A stretch of DNA of 54,919 nucleotides from the NCBI RefSeq assembly GCF_003966155.1, contig NZ_RXNS01000023.1, positions 1 to 54,919 of the forward strand, read 5' to 3'. The position numbers and the translations under genes are program-made. Positions 26,355-35,427 of this stretch are shown here, in pieces. How positions within the stretch are numbered: position 1 is the stretch's first letter; each line of letters begins with the position of its first letter. Below the pieces are notes generated by a model. The model saw only the letters and a program-made list of their open reading frames with translations, did not search any database and was not told where the DNA came from. This DNA is from Halomonas nitroreducens. GTDB taxonomy: Bacteria > Pseudomonadota > Gammaproteobacteria > Pseudomonadales > Halomonadaceae.

Positions 26355-26419
26355 GTTGTTGGCCGCATCTTGCGCAGCCGGGGCGTCTTCTCCACGGTCG
26401 CGGCCCCGACCTGTATGCG

Positions 26420-26425
26420 TATAAT
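26420..26425 (+). promoter_or_regulatory. -10 element upstream of ppiD
   Basis: Consensus TATAAT, 37 bases before the ppiD start, directly after the hupB terminator. No clear -35 at 17 bases. Confidence 0.5.
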
Positions 26426-26462
26426 GTGGCGCGACCGACACACTTGATCCGCAGAGGCCTGC

Positions 26463-28283
26463 ATGCTGCAAAGTATTCGTGACCGCTCCACCAGCTGGGG
26501 TGCCAAGATCATCATCGGCGCCGTGGTCGTGACCATGGCGCTGTTCGGCGTGGAGTCGCTGGTCGGCCTGCTGGGTAGCGATGGCGAGAAGGTCGCCGAG
26601 GTAAACGGCGAGCCGATCACCCGACAGCAGTTGGAGCTCGAGGTCCAGCGAGCCATCCGCAGCGGCCAGGTGCCTCCGGAGCAGGAGCGCCAGCTGCGTG
26701 CCCAGATGCTCGATACCCTGATCACCGACCGTTTGCTGACCCAGTATGCGGAAGAAGGGGGGTTGCACCTGTCCGAGGCGCAGCTCGACCAGCTGATCGT
26801 CAGCCTGCCGGAGTTCCAGGATGCCGAGGGCCGCTTCGATCGCGAACTGTTCCGCAACCGGCTGGCCAGTGCCGGCTTCACGCCGTTGTCGTTCCGTCAG
26901 CAGTTGAGGGTCGACATGAAACGGCGCCAGCTGCAGCAGGGCCTGGCCATGAGCGAGTTCAGCCTGGGCAGCGAGCAGGCGCGCCTGGCGGCCCTGCAGC
27001 GCCAGACCCGGACCTTCCGGCACTATGCCCTGGTACCGTCCGACCTCGAGTCGCCCCCTGCAGTCAGCGAAGGCGAGCTGCGCGACTACTACGAGGCGCA
27101 TGCCGACGACTACCAGCGTCCGGAGCAGGTCCGCCTGGCCTATGTGGTGCTGGATCGCCAGCGCATGGCCGAGGACGCGGAGGTCGACGAGGCGGCGCTG
27201 CGTGAGGCCTGGCAGGCCGAGGCCGCCGAGGCCGACCGCCGCGTCTCGCACATCATGGTGACCTTTGGCGACGAGCGGAGCCGCGACGAGGCCGTCGCGC
27301 GCCTGGAGGCGGTCAAGGCACGACTGGCCGACGGCGAGGCGTTCGCCGACCTGGCCGCCGAGGTCTCCGATGACACCTCCACCAGCGATGCCGGGGGCGA
27401 CCTGGGCGTGATCAGCCGTGGCTTCTTCGGCGAGGCCTTCGAGGAGGCGGCCTTTGCCCTGTCCGAGGGGCAGGTATCGGATATCGTCGAGACCGACAAC
27501 GGCCTGCACCTGGTCAAGGTCACCGAGCTAGATCGTCCGCCCTTCGAGCAGGCCCGGGATCGCCTGGCCCGACAGGTCGCCATGGACCGCGTCGGCGATG
27601 CCTTCAACGAGCGGGCCCAGCGGCTGATCGACGAGAGCTTCGCCGCCGAGGACCTGGCGAGCGTCGCCGACAGCCTCGACCTCGAACTGCACGAGAGTAA
27701 CTGGGTCAGTCGCGACGGCGCCGAGGGCGTGTTGGCCGAGCCCGGCGTCATGCGTCAGGCGTTCTCCCCCGACGTGCTGGAAGAGGGCTTCAACAGCGAG
27801 GTCATCGAGCTCGACGAGGACCGGCGGATGGTGCTGCGCGTCCTCGAGCATCGCCAGGCCACCACCCTGCCGCTCGAGGAGGTGCGTGAGCAGGTCGCCG
27901 AGGCCGTCGAGGCCAACAAGACCCGCCAGGCTCTCGAGGCCCGGGCCGAGGAGATGCTCGCCGCGCTGCGCAACGGCGAGTCGCTGTCCCTCGACTGGCA
28001 GCGCGCGGAGGCGCTGAGCCGCCAGGCCGGCAGCGACCTGGCCGAGCCGGTGGTCGAGAGCGCCTTCCGCCTGCCGCACCCGGCCGACGGCGAGACCGTC
28101 TATGGCCACGCCGTGGATGGTCAGCGCGTGGTGCTGATCGCCCTGGAGCAGGTGACCGAGGGTGAGCCCAACGCGCAGATCGAGTCCTTCGTCGCACGCA
28201 TGGCCGAGCAGCTGCGCTCCCAGGCGGCCATCACCGGCCTGCTGGATCACCTGCGCGAGCAGGCCGAGATCAACCGGCCCTGA
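26463..28283 (+). CDS. ppiD: Periplasmic folding chaperone PpiD (SurA/parvulin type)
   Basis: A 606-residue protein anchored in the inner membrane by one helix (IIIGAVVVTMALFGVESLVGL, residues 17-37) with the rest in the periplasm. A SurA-like N-terminal chaperone region holds EVNGEPITRQQLE. The parvulin domain covers about residues 260-360: RRVSHIMVTFGD, DTSTSDAGGDLGVISRG and DNGLHLVKV. The C-terminal half is helical. It helps newly exported proteins leave the Sec translocon. Heptad array 6a begins 12 bases past its stop. Confidence 0.95.
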   Translation: MLQSIRDRSTSWGAKIIIGAVVVTMALFGVESLVGLLGSDGEKVAEVNGEPITRQQLELEVQRAIRSGQVPPEQERQLRAQMLDTLITDRLLTQYAEEGGLHLSEAQLDQLIVSLPEFQDAEGRFDRELFRNRLASAGFTPLSFRQQLRVDMKRRQLQQGLAMSEFSLGSEQARLAALQRQTRTFRHYALVPSDLESPPAVSEGELRDYYEAHADDYQRPEQVRLAYVVLDRQRMAEDAEVDEAALREAWQAEAAEADRRVSHIMVTFGDERSRDEAVARLEAVKARLADGEAFADLAAEVSDDTSTSDAGGDLGVISRGFFGEAFEEAAFALSEGQVSDIVETDNGLHLVKVTELDRPPFEQARDRLARQVAMDRVGDAFNERAQRLIDESFAAEDLASVADSLDLELHESNWVSRDGAEGVLAEPGVMRQAFSPDVLEEGFNSEVIELDEDRRMVLRVLEHRQATTLPLEEVREQVAEAVEANKTRQALEARAEEMLAALRNGESLSLDWQRAEALSRQAGSDLAEPVVESAFRLPHPADGETVYGHAVDGQRVVLIALEQVTEGEPNAQIESFVARMAEQLRSQAAITGLLDHLREQAEINRP

Positions 28284-28294
28284 AGGCCTGGGGC

Positions 28295-28322
28295 GAGGAG
28301 TACGGAGTGAGGGGTGAGGAGC
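28295..28322 (+). repeat. Heptad array 6a (GAGGAGT-type, 4 units)
   Basis: GAGGAGT, ACGGAGT, GAGGGGT and GAGGAGC in phase after the ppiD stop. In the ppiD sense the array reads GAGG. It turns directly into CCTC units, forming the hairpin 28304-28332. Confidence 0.75.
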
Positions 28323-28332
28323 CCCTCACTCC
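28304..28332 (+). terminator. Stem-loop formed by the turn between opposed heptads
   Basis: GGAGTGAGGGG pairs perfectly with CCCCTCACTCC (11 bp) around a 7-base loop that is itself one heptad long. It may act as the ppiD terminator, although no U-run follows. Confidence 0.6.
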
Positions 28333-28347
28333 CTGCGCCTAGCATTT

Positions 28348-28403
28348 CACACCTCACACCTCACACCTCACACCTCACACCTCACACCTCACACCTCACA
28401 CCT
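28348..28403. repeat. Heptad array 6b (CACACCT x8)
   Basis: Eight perfect copies of CACACCT (the GAGGTGT variant on the minus strand). It ends 6 bases before the ATG of the CobW-type gene. In that gene's sense it reads CCTC. It occupies the place where a ribosome site should be. Confidence 0.98.
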
Positions 28404-28409
28404 CCCCCT

Positions 28410-29420
28410 ATGCCCACTCCGCTCACCAATATTCCTGTCCATGTCGTCACCGGCTTCCTCGGCAGTGGCAAGAGTTCGCTGATTCGCCATTGGCTGGACA
28501 CCAAGCCGGCAGGCGAGCGCTGGGCGGTGTTGATCAACGAGTTCGGCCGGGTGGGCATCGACCAGGCCCTGCTGGCCGGTCGCGACGACGTGGCGGTCAA
28601 GGCGCTGCCGGGGGGCTGCCTGTGCTGCCAGCTGGCCGTGGTCCTGCAGGCGACGCTGGTCGAGCTGCTGCGCCGCGAGCGTCCGGATCGCCTGATCATC
28701 GAGCCCTCGGGGCTCGGCCATCCCGGCGGGCTGCTGGCGCTGCTGCGTGGCGAGGCCTTCGCCGACGTGCTCCGGCTCCAGGAGGTCATCGCGGTGCTCG
28801 ATCCCCGGCGTCTCGACGATCCCCGGGCCAGGGGGCACGAGACCTTCCGCGACCAGCTGGCGCTCGCCGACGGCGTTGCCCTGACCATGACCGATCTGGC
28901 GACTTCGGGCCAGGTCGCCGCGGCCCGTGACTGGATCATCGGCCTGGGCGGGGCGGTGGCCTGGATCGAGGCGGCCCCCCATGGGCGACTGCCGGCCGTC
29001 CGTGGGCCGACGTCGGCCGGCCCCCATGCGGGGAAGCTGGCAGGTCGTCCGGCGTCGCACCGGGCCCTGCTCGAGACACCGCCGGACGGCGCCTCGGTGC
29101 CCGCCCCGCCCCCGGGGGCGCCTGTCAGGGAGACTGGGAGAGCGCTGGGCCACGTCAGCCTGGGCTGGCGCTGGCATGCCGGGGAGGTCTTCTCGCGCCA
29201 GGCCCTGGAAGCCTGCCTGGCGGCGCTTCCCGCCGGGGTCCGGGTCAAGGCGGTCATGCATGCCGACGATGGCTGGTGGAGCTACAACCGGGTCGCGGGC
29301 GACGAGCCCGCCATGCCCAGCGACTGGCGGCGGGACTCCCGGCTGGAGCTCATCGGCCCGCCCGAGTCCCTGCCCGATGTCGCGTCACTGGAGGCCGAGC
29401 TGGCGGCCTGCCGCGCCTGA
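28410..29420 (+). CDS. CobW/COG0523-family GTPase (metal chaperone type)
   Basis: A 336-residue G3E GTPase. Walker A is GFLGSGKSSL (residues 13-22); the family metal-binding motif GGCLCC lies near 68-73; IIEPSGLGHPGG near 97-108 is the switch II region. The middle, about residues 205-250, is a Pro/Ala-rich insertion poor in structure. The C-terminus keeps the CobW domain (VSLGWRWHAGEVFSRQAL, ending with VKAVMHADDGWWSYNRV). Relatives insert or store zinc, cobalt or iron. ATG 28410 is the natural start, but it has no ribosome site, because heptad array 6b lies directly upstream. An in-frame ATG at 28314 would only add a repeat-encoded Ser-His-Leu-Thr-Pro tract. Confidence 0.88.
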   Translation: MPTPLTNIPVHVVTGFLGSGKSSLIRHWLDTKPAGERWAVLINEFGRVGIDQALLAGRDDVAVKALPGGCLCCQLAVVLQATLVELLRRERPDRLIIEPSGLGHPGGLLALLRGEAFADVLRLQEVIAVLDPRRLDDPRARGHETFRDQLALADGVALTMTDLATSGQVAAARDWIIGLGGAVAWIEAAPHGRLPAVRGPTSAGPHAGKLAGRPASHRALLETPPDGASVPAPPPGAPVRETGRALGHVSLGWRWHAGEVFSRQALEACLAALPAGVRVKAVMHADDGWWSYNRVAGDEPAMPSDWRRDSRLELIGPPESLPDVASLEAELAACRA

Positions 29421-29460
29421 GCGGCGTCGCATGGCGCTCTGGCCGTCGCGTGCGCCGGCG

Positions 29461-30393
29461 TCACCCATGGGGATGTGTCAGGGGCAGGCCGTCGCGAGGC
29501 GCGATGGCTCGGGCGCTGGGGGGCGGGTCGGGCAGGCCGAGCTGGCGACAGGCGGCCACCAGGGTGTTGTGCAGCAGGCAGGCGATGGTCATGGGGCCGA
29601 CACCGCCCGGCACCGGGGTGAGCGCGCCGGCCACTCGCGAGACGCTGACGGCATCCACGTCGCCCACCAGGCGGCGGCTGTCGCCGTCCTCGAGGCGGGT
29701 GATGCCCACATCGATGACGGTGGCGCCCGGCTTGACCCAGTCATCCCGCACCAGGCCGGGGCGGCCCGCGGCGGCCACCAGGATATCGCCCTGGCGGCAG
29801 ATCGTGGCGGGGTCCGGGGTTCGCGAGTGGGCCACGGTGACGGTGCAGTCCTCCCGCAGCAGCAGGCTCGCCAGCGGGCGGCCGACGATCCGCGAACGGC
29901 CCAGCACCACGGCATGCTGGCCGGCGAGCTCGCCAAGCTGCGACTTGAGCAGCTGGACGCAGCCCAGCGGGGTGCAGGGCACCAGGCCCTCGCCCCCCAC
30001 GGCCAGCGCGCCGGCGTTCAGGGGGTGGAAGCCGTCCACGTCCTTGGCCGGGTCGATGGCGTGGATCACCGCCTCGGGATCGATATGTGCCGGTAGCGGC
30101 AGCTGGACCAGGATGCCGTGGACCCGGGGGTCGCGGTTGAGGCCCGCGATCCGCTCGAGCAGCATCGCCTGGGACGTGGCGGTGGGCAGGGCATGTTCGA
30201 AGGAGCGCATGCCGACCTCCCGGGCATGCTGGCCCTTGCGCCGCACGTACACCTGGCTGGCGGGGTCGTCGCCGACCAGGATCACCGCCAGGCCGGGGAG
30301 CAGGCCCCGCTGATCCACGAGTCGCCCAACCGCGTCGGCTACCGTCTCGCGCAGCGCGTCAGCCTGCGCCTTGCCATCAATCCATGTCGCCAT
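29461..30393 (-). CDS. Second FolD-type methylenetetrahydrofolate dehydrogenase/cyclohydrolase
   Basis: A 310-residue FolD paralogue, clearly different from the one at 17924. [14 protein letters not shown] near residues 49-62 keeps the catalytic Tyr and Lys; [10 protein letters not shown] near 166-175 replaces the usual GxSxxVG with Arg residues; [12 protein letters not shown] near 262-273 is intact. The C-terminus has a 20-residue extension. It is divergent from the MetV/MetF-like pair, suggesting a specialised folate one-carbon module, for example for methyl groups released from betaine, dimethylglycine or sarcosine, which halophiles degrade. That role is inference. Confidence 0.88.
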   Translation of the reverse strand: MATWIDGKAQADALRETVADAVGRLVDQRGLLPGLAVILVGDDPASQVYVRRKGQHAREVGMRSFEHALPTATSQAMLLERIAGLNRDPRVHGILVQLPLPAHIDPEAVIHAIDPAKDVDGFHPLNAGALAVGGEGLVPCTPLGCVQLLKSQLGELAGQHAVVLGRSRIVGRPLASLLLREDCTVTVAHSRTPDPATICRQGDILVAAAGRPGLVRDDWVKPGATVIDVGITRLEDGDSRRLVGDVDAVSVSRVAGALTPVPGGVGPMTIACLLHNTLVAACRQLGLPDPPPSARAIAPRDGLPLTHPHG

Positions 30394-30601
30394 TGCGCGC
30401 CCGCCCGTGGTGATTCCTGTTCGGAGTCTAGGGCAGGTGTGCCGACCCGGTGTTCCCTCGGCGACGCCGGGTGTCGCGGTGGCGACGGTCGCCCTGTACT
30501 ATGGTGCTGTCGTCCTGATGGAAGTGGCCGGCCGCCGGGCTTTCTAGCCTGACGGTGAGGTCCCACGGGGCCAGATGATTCACCACGGTGAGGACAGCCC
30601 C

Positions 30602-31078
30602 ATGTACCGCATACGTCGCTGGGTGGTCCGCCATGCTCGGGCCTTCGAGATCCTCTACGACGGCTTCGAGCCGTTGCTGCGCAGGCTTGCGCCGCTGGTG
30701 GCGCGCATCGGTCCCGCGCGACTGGAGCGGCCGGTCGCCGCCGTCGAGCGGGCCATCAAGGGATGGCTGTTCGATTGCCAGATGTGCGGGCATTGCGTGC
30801 TCAATGCCACCGGCATGGCCTGTCCCATGAACTGCCCCAAGCGGTTGCGCAACGGCCCCTGTGGCGGGGTGCGCCCCGACGGGGGCTGCGAGGTGAAGCC
30901 CGAGATGCGTTGCGTGTGGATCGAGGCCTGGGAGGGCAGCCGGCGCATGCGCTATGGTGATCGTATCCAGGTGGTGCAGCTACCGGTGAATGACGCCGAT
31001 CAGGGGCGCTCCTCCTGGCTCAAGGTGATGCGCGGCGAACACGGCAAGGAGGTCGCGGGCAGCCATGAAGTTCGATGA
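30602..31078 (+). CDS. MetV-like Cys-rich methylenetetrahydrofolate reductase partner (MTHFR_C domain)
   Basis: A 158-residue protein with an MTHFR_C-type zinc or iron-sulphur domain. Seven cysteines lie in DCQMCGHCVLNATGMACPMNC-like order, seen as CQMCGHC (about residues 60-66), GMACPMNCPK, GPCGG and a later Cys pair. In acetogens the homologous MetV partners MetF in a methylene-THF reductase complex. The gene overlaps the next reading frame, a MetF-like protein, by 14 bases, as expected for a complex. ATG 30602 is chosen because GAGGA lies 9 bases upstream. Confidence 0.82.
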   Translation: MYRIRRWVVRHARAFEILYDGFEPLLRRLAPLVARIGPARLERPVAAVERAIKGWLFDCQMCGHCVLNATGMACPMNCPKRLRNGPCGGVRPDGGCEVKPEMRCVWIEAWEGSRRMRYGDRIQVVQLPVNDADQGRSSWLKVMRGEHGKEVAGSHEVR

Positions 31079-32123
31079 CGAGCCGGTTCCCGGCTATTCG
31101 CTGCCGATCCTGCCGGGCCATGTCTCGCCCGGGCGCCTGGAGCGCGTGCTGCGTGCCGGTCGCTTCGCGCTGACCACCGAGATCGACCCGCCGGACTCCG
31201 CCGATCCGGCCGAGGTGCTGCGACGCGCGGCGATCTTCGACGGCTATGTCGATGCCATCAATGCCACCGATGGCTCCGGGGCCAACTGCCATATGTCCAG
31301 CGTCGGGGTCTGTTCACTGCTGACCCGGGTGGGCTACGCCACCATCCTGCAGATGTCCTGTCGCGACCGTAACCGCATCGCCATGCAGGGCGAGATCCTC
31401 GGGGCCGCGGCCATGGGCGCCTGCAACCTGCTGTGCCTGACCGGGGACGGCGTCCAGGCCGGGGATCATCCCCAGGCCCGGCCGGTCTTCGACCTGGATG
31501 CGATGTCGCAGCTGGAAATCGCCCGGCGCATGCGCGACGAGGGGCGCTTCGAGAGCGGTCGGGCGATCACCGACCCGCCGCGCATCTTCCTCGGGGCGGC
31601 GGCGAACCCCTTCGTGCCCCCGCACGCCTGGCGGGCGCTTCGCCTGGCCAAGAAGGTGGCCGCGGGTGCTCGCTTCTTCCAGACCCAGTACTGCTTCGAT
31701 CCCCAGCGGCTGCGCGATTTCATGGCCGAGGTCGCGGACCTGGGCGTGCTCGAGGGCCCCGACCGCGTCTTCGTGCTGGTGGGGATGGGCCCCCTGGCCT
31801 CCGCACGCAGCGCGCGCTGGATCCGTGAGCACGTTCCCGGGGTGCACATCCCCGATGCGGTGATCCGGCGTCTCGAGGGCGCCCGGGACCAGCGGGCGGA
31901 GGGCGAGCGGCTGTGCTGCGATATCCTCGCCGAGGTGCGCGAGATCGAGGGCGTGAGCGGCGCCCATATCATGGCCTATCGCCAGGAACACACGGTGGCG
32001 CGGATCATCGAGGAGACCGGGGTCCTGGAGGGGCGCGTGCCCTGGTACCCGGGGCGGGACAATCCCGCCGAGCTCAATCCCGAGGCGACGGAGGCGGAGT
32101 TGCCCGCCTCCGGCACGGGCTAG
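31065..32123 (+). CDS. Methylenetetrahydrofolate reductase, MetF-like
   Basis: A 352-residue MTHFR-fold protein. After an N-terminal lead the TIM barrel starts TTEIDPPDSADPAEVL (about residues 37-52), with the Glu that is catalytic in MetF. It continues with LQMSCRDRNRIAMQGEILGA, LLCLTGDGVQAGDHP (flavin contacts) and FFQTQYCFD near 203. A C-terminal helix region holds GAHIMAYRQEH. It would reduce or, in a catabolic setting, oxidise the one-carbon unit on tetrahydrofolate. Its gene overlap with the MetV-like partner and the divergent second folD mark a dedicated module distinct from the housekeeping metF. Confidence 0.88.
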   Translation: MKFDDEPVPGYSLPILPGHVSPGRLERVLRAGRFALTTEIDPPDSADPAEVLRRAAIFDGYVDAINATDGSGANCHMSSVGVCSLLTRVGYATILQMSCRDRNRIAMQGEILGAAAMGACNLLCLTGDGVQAGDHPQARPVFDLDAMSQLEIARRMRDEGRFESGRAITDPPRIFLGAAANPFVPPHAWRALRLAKKVAAGARFFQTQYCFDPQRLRDFMAEVADLGVLEGPDRVFVLVGMGPLASARSARWIREHVPGVHIPDAVIRRLEGARDQRAEGERLCCDILAEVREIEGVSGAHIMAYRQEHTVARIIEETGVLEGRVPWYPGRDNPAELNPEATEAELPASGTG

Positions 32124-32135
32124 GGCCGCTGCCGC

Positions 32136-32900
32136 TCAGCCGCTGAGGGCGAAGTCGCGCAGTACCGGCGCCTGTCCCGGCGCGATCTCGATCTCCCAGC
32201 CCCGGTTCGGCTGCCAGTCGCCCAGCACGAAACGCCGCGCCGGTGTGCCGTCGAGTTCCAGCGGGTGGACGGCGGGGCGATGGGTGTGGCCATGGATCAG
32301 GGTGGTCACGCCATGCTGGCGCAGCGCGGTGAGCACCTCGCCCGGGGTGACGTCCATGATGTCCTCGGCCTTGTTGGAGTTGGCCTCGCCCGACTGGTCG
32401 CGCAGCTGGCGCGCCAGGGCCAGCCGCTCGGTAATCGGCATGGCGAGGATCCGCGCCTGCCATGCCGGGTCGCGGGCCTGGGCCCGGAAGGCCATGTAGG
32501 CCTCGTCCCGGGTGCACAGGCTGTCACCATGCATCAGCAGTACTCGCTCGTCGCCGAGGGTCACGACGCTGGGGTCGGGGAGCAGGCATGCCCCCGCTTC
32601 CCTGGCGAAGCGCTCCCCGAGCAGGAAGTCGCGGTTGCCGTGCATCAGGTAGATGGCGGTGCCGGCTTCCGAGCGGGCCCGCAGGGCCCCGGCAACGCGC
32701 CACGCCAGGGCGGCGTTGCCGGTCGGATCGGCCTCGCCGAGATCCATCAGGTCGTCGCCGATCCAGGCCTCGAAGAAGTCGCCTAGGATATACAGGGCCT
32801 CGGCGCCCTGGGCGCGGCCCTCGAGCCAGGCCAGGAAGCCGTCGGTGATGGCGGGAGCGCCGGGATGGAGGTGCAGGTCGGAAATCAGCAGGCTGGACAT
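32136..32900 (-). CDS. lpxH: UDP-2,3-diacylglucosamine diphosphatase
   Basis: A 254-residue metallophosphoesterase of lipid A synthesis that cuts UDP-2,3-diacylglucosamine to lipid X and UMP at the inner membrane. Metal ligands are visible in order: SDLHLHP (residues 7-13), [12 protein letters not shown] (about 39-50), HGNRDFLLG (about 79-87), HGDSLC near 114 and HGHTHRPA near 195. ATG 32900 begins the family N-terminus; a GTG further upstream lies inside a hairpin. It follows ppiB, as in E. coli. Confidence 0.95.
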   Translation of the reverse strand: MSSLLISDLHLHPGAPAITDGFLAWLEGRAQGAEALYILGDFFEAWIGDDLMDLGEADPTGNAALAWRVAGALRARSEAGTAIYLMHGNRDFLLGERFAREAGACLLPDPSVVTLGDERVLLMHGDSLCTRDEAYMAFRAQARDPAWQARILAMPITERLALARQLRDQSGEANSNKAEDIMDVTPGEVLTALRQHGVTTLIHGHTHRPAVHPLELDGTPARRFVLGDWQPNRGWEIEIAPGQAPVLRDFALSG

Positions 32901-32930
32901 GGTGGCTCTTGCGGCGTCGGAGGAAAGGCA

Positions 32931-32954
32931 ACACACCCGCCGGGGCGGGTGTGT
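32931..32954 (-). terminator. Stem-loop between ppiB and lpxH
   Basis: Perfect 11-bp stem ACACACCCGCC / GGCGGGTGTGT with a 2-base centre. On the minus strand it is followed by TGCCTTTCC, a weak U-tract. It may attenuate read-through into lpxH. Confidence 0.55.
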
Positions 32955-32975
32955 GGGCAGCGGGGCGGCCAGGCC

Positions 32976-33482
32976 TCAGGCCTCGGCATCGTCCTTCACG
33001 TAGGCACGCTGGATGATGACGTCATCGGCGGGCACGTCGGCGTGCATGCCGCGGCGGGTCGTCGGCACGGCCTTGATCCGCTCGACCACGTCCATGCCCT
33101 CGACCACCTCGCCGAACACGCAGTAGCCCCAGCCCTGGATGTTCTTGCCGCGATGGTTGAGGAAGTCGTTGTCGGCAACGTTGATGAAGAACTGGGCGGT
33201 GGCGGAGTGCGGGTCCTGGGTCCGCGCCATGGCCAGGGTGCCGGTGGTGTTGGCCAGGCCGTTGTCGGCCTCGTTCTCGATGGGCTCGCGGGTCGGCTTC
33301 TGGTTGAAGTCGAGGTCGAAACCGCCGCCCTGCACCATGAAGCCATCGATCACCCGGTGGAAGAGGGTGTTGTCGTAGAAGCCATCGCGGACGTACTGCT
33401 CGAAGTTGGCCGCCGTCTTCGGCGCCTTGTCGTGGTTGAGGGCGATGCTGATGTCGCCGAAGTTGGTCTGCAGGATGATCAT
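32976..33482 (-). CDS. ppiB: Peptidyl-prolyl isomerase B (cyclophilin)
   Basis: A 168-residue cytoplasmic cyclophilin. The active-site Arg and Phe are in [15 protein letters not shown] (about residues 39-53), followed by [20 protein letters not shown] (about 82-101) and the Trp region [13 protein letters not shown]. The ATG at 33482 has AGGA about 8 bases upstream and is preferred to the GTG one codon earlier. Divergent from glnS. Confidence 0.95.
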   Translation of the reverse strand: MIILQTNFGDISIALNHDKAPKTAANFEQYVRDGFYDNTLFHRVIDGFMVQGGGFDLDFNQKPTREPIENEADNGLANTTGTLAMARTQDPHSATAQFFINVADNDFLNHRGKNIQGWGYCVFGEVVEGMDVVERIKAVPTTRRGMHADVPADDVIIQRAYVKDDAEA

Positions 33483-33523
33483 CACGGTTTCCTTTCGTGA
33501 AGCCAGGGGGGCGCGCTATGTCG

Positions 33524-33583
33524 TCGCTCGGGGCCGGTCCGCCGACAGGTCCGCTTTCCTGTGACCTGTCCGCGGCGCCCCTC
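33524..33583. repeat. Dispersed MITE-like element, short copy
   Basis: A 60-base palindromic element. The left arm TCGCTCGGGGC...CGACAGGTCCGC and right arm GACCTGTCCGCGGCGCCCCTC fold back on each other through the GACAGGTC/GACCTGTC core. Both ends match those of the long copy at 17696-17897, whose interior is missing here. It lies in the ppiB-glnS divergent gap. Confidence 0.6.
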
Positions 33584-33626
33584 GTCGAGGCCAGCGGCGA
33601 CCGCCCTGGTCGTAAAGCGGGATGCC

Positions 33627-33657
33627 TTGGCGCCGTATGGGCACGTGGCGCTATAAT
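33627..33657 (+). promoter_or_regulatory. Probable glnS promoter
   Basis: Consensus TATAAT at 33652-33657 with TTGGCG at 33627-33632 (19-base spacer, slightly long). About 90 bases before the glnS start. Confidence 0.5.
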
Positions 33658-33746
33658 AGCCCTTTTGCGTCGATGCGCGAAGCCGGGGCCGAGGCGCCGG
33701 TGTCGCGGCGACAGGCCCGCGTTCAACCAGAGGTTGCCCTATCAAC

Positions 33747-35426
33747 ATGACCAGCGAGACCACCAGCGCGCCGAACTTCATTCGCAACCAGATTCGCGAG
33801 GAGATCGAGGCCGGCCGGCAGGGGAAGATCGTCACCCGCTTCCCGCCGGAGCCCAACGGCTTCCTGCACATCGGCCATGCCAAGTCGATCTGTCTGAATT
33901 TCGGGCTCGCCGAGCAGTTCGGTGGCGACTGTCATCTGCGCTTCGACGACACCAATCCGGCGAAGGAGGAGCAGGCCTACATCGACGCCATCAAGGAGGA
34001 TGTCAGCTGGCTGGGCTTCGAGTGGGCAGGGCCGGTGCGTTTTGCCTCCGACTACTTCGATCAACTGTACAGCTGGGCCCAGCACCTGGTGCGCGAGGGC
34101 AAGGCCTATGTCGACGACCTCTCGCCGGAGGAGATGCGCGAGTATCGCGGCACCCTGACCGAGCCGGGGCGGCCGAGCCCGTATCGCGAGCGCGGCGTGG
34201 AGGAGAATCTCGACCTGCTGGAGCGCATGCGCGTCGGCGAGTTCGCCGAGGGTGAAAAGGTGCTGCGGGCCAAGATCGACATGGCCGCCGCCAATATCAA
34301 CCTGCGGGATCCGATTCTCTACCGGATCCGCCACGCCCATCACCACCAGACCGGGGACAATTGGAAGATCTATCCGTCCTATGACTTCACCCATGGCCAG
34401 TCGGATGCGCTCGAGGGAGTGACCCACTCCATCTGCACCCTGGAGTTCGAGGATCACCGGCCGCTCTACGAGTGGTTCCTGGACAACCTGCCGGTGCCGG
34501 CCCGGCCGCGTCAGATCGAGTTCGCCCGGCTCAACCTCAACTACACCCTGACCTCCAAGCGCAAGCTCAAGCTGCTGGTGGACGAGGGCATCGTCGATGG
34601 CTGGGACGACCCGCGCATGCCGACCATCTCCGGGATGCGTCGCCGTGGCTACACTCCGGCCTCGATCCGCAAGTTCTGCGAGATGATCGGCGTCACCCGG
34701 GCCGACGGTGGCCTGGTGGACATCGCCATGCTGACCCACGCCCTGCGCTCGGACCTCGAGGACAATGCGCCGCGAGCGATGTGCGTGCTCAAGCCCCTGA
34801 AGGTGGTGCTGACCAATGTGCCCGAGGACCATGAAGAGGTCTATGAGGTGCCCGGTCACCCGGCCCGCGAGGACATGGGAGTGCGCCGGATTCCCTTTGG
34901 CCGGGAAATCTATATCGATCGCGACGACTTCATGGAGGAGCCGCCGAAGAAGTTCTTCCGCCTGGCGCCGGGCAAGGAGGTGCGCCTGCGCAATTCCTAC
35001 GTGATCCGCTGCGACGAGGTGGTGAAGGGCGCCGGCGGCGAGGTCGAGGAACTGCGCTGCTCGGTGGACTTCGACACCCTGGGCAAGAACCCCGAGGGCC
35101 GCAAGGTCAAGGGCGTGATCCACTGGGTCAGCGCCAGCCATGGCGTGCCCGTGGAGGTACGCCTCTACGACAACCTCTTCCAGGTCGAACAGCCGGACAA
35201 GGACAAGGACGCCGACTTCCTCGAGCACCTGAATCCCGAGTCGCTGGTCACCGTGCAGGGGGTCGCCGAGCCGAGCCTGGCCGGCACCGCGCCGGAGAGC
35301 CGTTTCCAGTTCGAGCGAGTGGGCTACTTCTGCACCGACCGCCATGCCTCCTCGCCGGACAAGCTGATATTCAACCGCACCGTGGGGCTCAAGGACACCT
35401 GGGCGAAGATCAAGAAGAAGGGCTGA
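33747..35426 (+). CDS. glnS: Glutaminyl-tRNA synthetase
   Basis: A 559-residue class I synthetase charging tRNA-Gln. The HIGH motif is in [10 protein letters not shown] near residue 41, the KMSKS-like motif in [10 protein letters not shown] near 270, and FPPEPNGF precedes HIGH. Length is standard for the bacterial two-domain enzyme. cysS follows after one base, so the two are co-transcribed. Confidence 0.97.
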   Translation: MTSETTSAPNFIRNQIREEIEAGRQGKIVTRFPPEPNGFLHIGHAKSICLNFGLAEQFGGDCHLRFDDTNPAKEEQAYIDAIKEDVSWLGFEWAGPVRFASDYFDQLYSWAQHLVREGKAYVDDLSPEEMREYRGTLTEPGRPSPYRERGVEENLDLLERMRVGEFAEGEKVLRAKIDMAAANINLRDPILYRIRHAHHHQTGDNWKIYPSYDFTHGQSDALEGVTHSICTLEFEDHRPLYEWFLDNLPVPARPRQIEFARLNLNYTLTSKRKLKLLVDEGIVDGWDDPRMPTISGMRRRGYTPASIRKFCEMIGVTRADGGLVDIAMLTHALRSDLEDNAPRAMCVLKPLKVVLTNVPEDHEEVYEVPGHPAREDMGVRRIPFGREIYIDRDDFMEEPPKKFFRLAPGKEVRLRNSYVIRCDEVVKGAGGEVEELRCSVDFDTLGKNPEGRKVKGVIHWVSASHGVPVEVRLYDNLFQVEQPDKDKDADFLEHLNPESLVTVQGVAEPSLAGTAPESRFQFERVGYFCTDRHASSPDKLIFNRTVGLKDTWAKIKKKG

Positions 35427-35427
35427 C

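Noticed and set aside
28314..28409. Upstream start for the CobW-type gene that would translate the heptad array
   Set aside because: The added residues are a pure repeat translation, and the conserved family start is the ATG at 28410. Kept only as a comment because no ribosome site supports either start.
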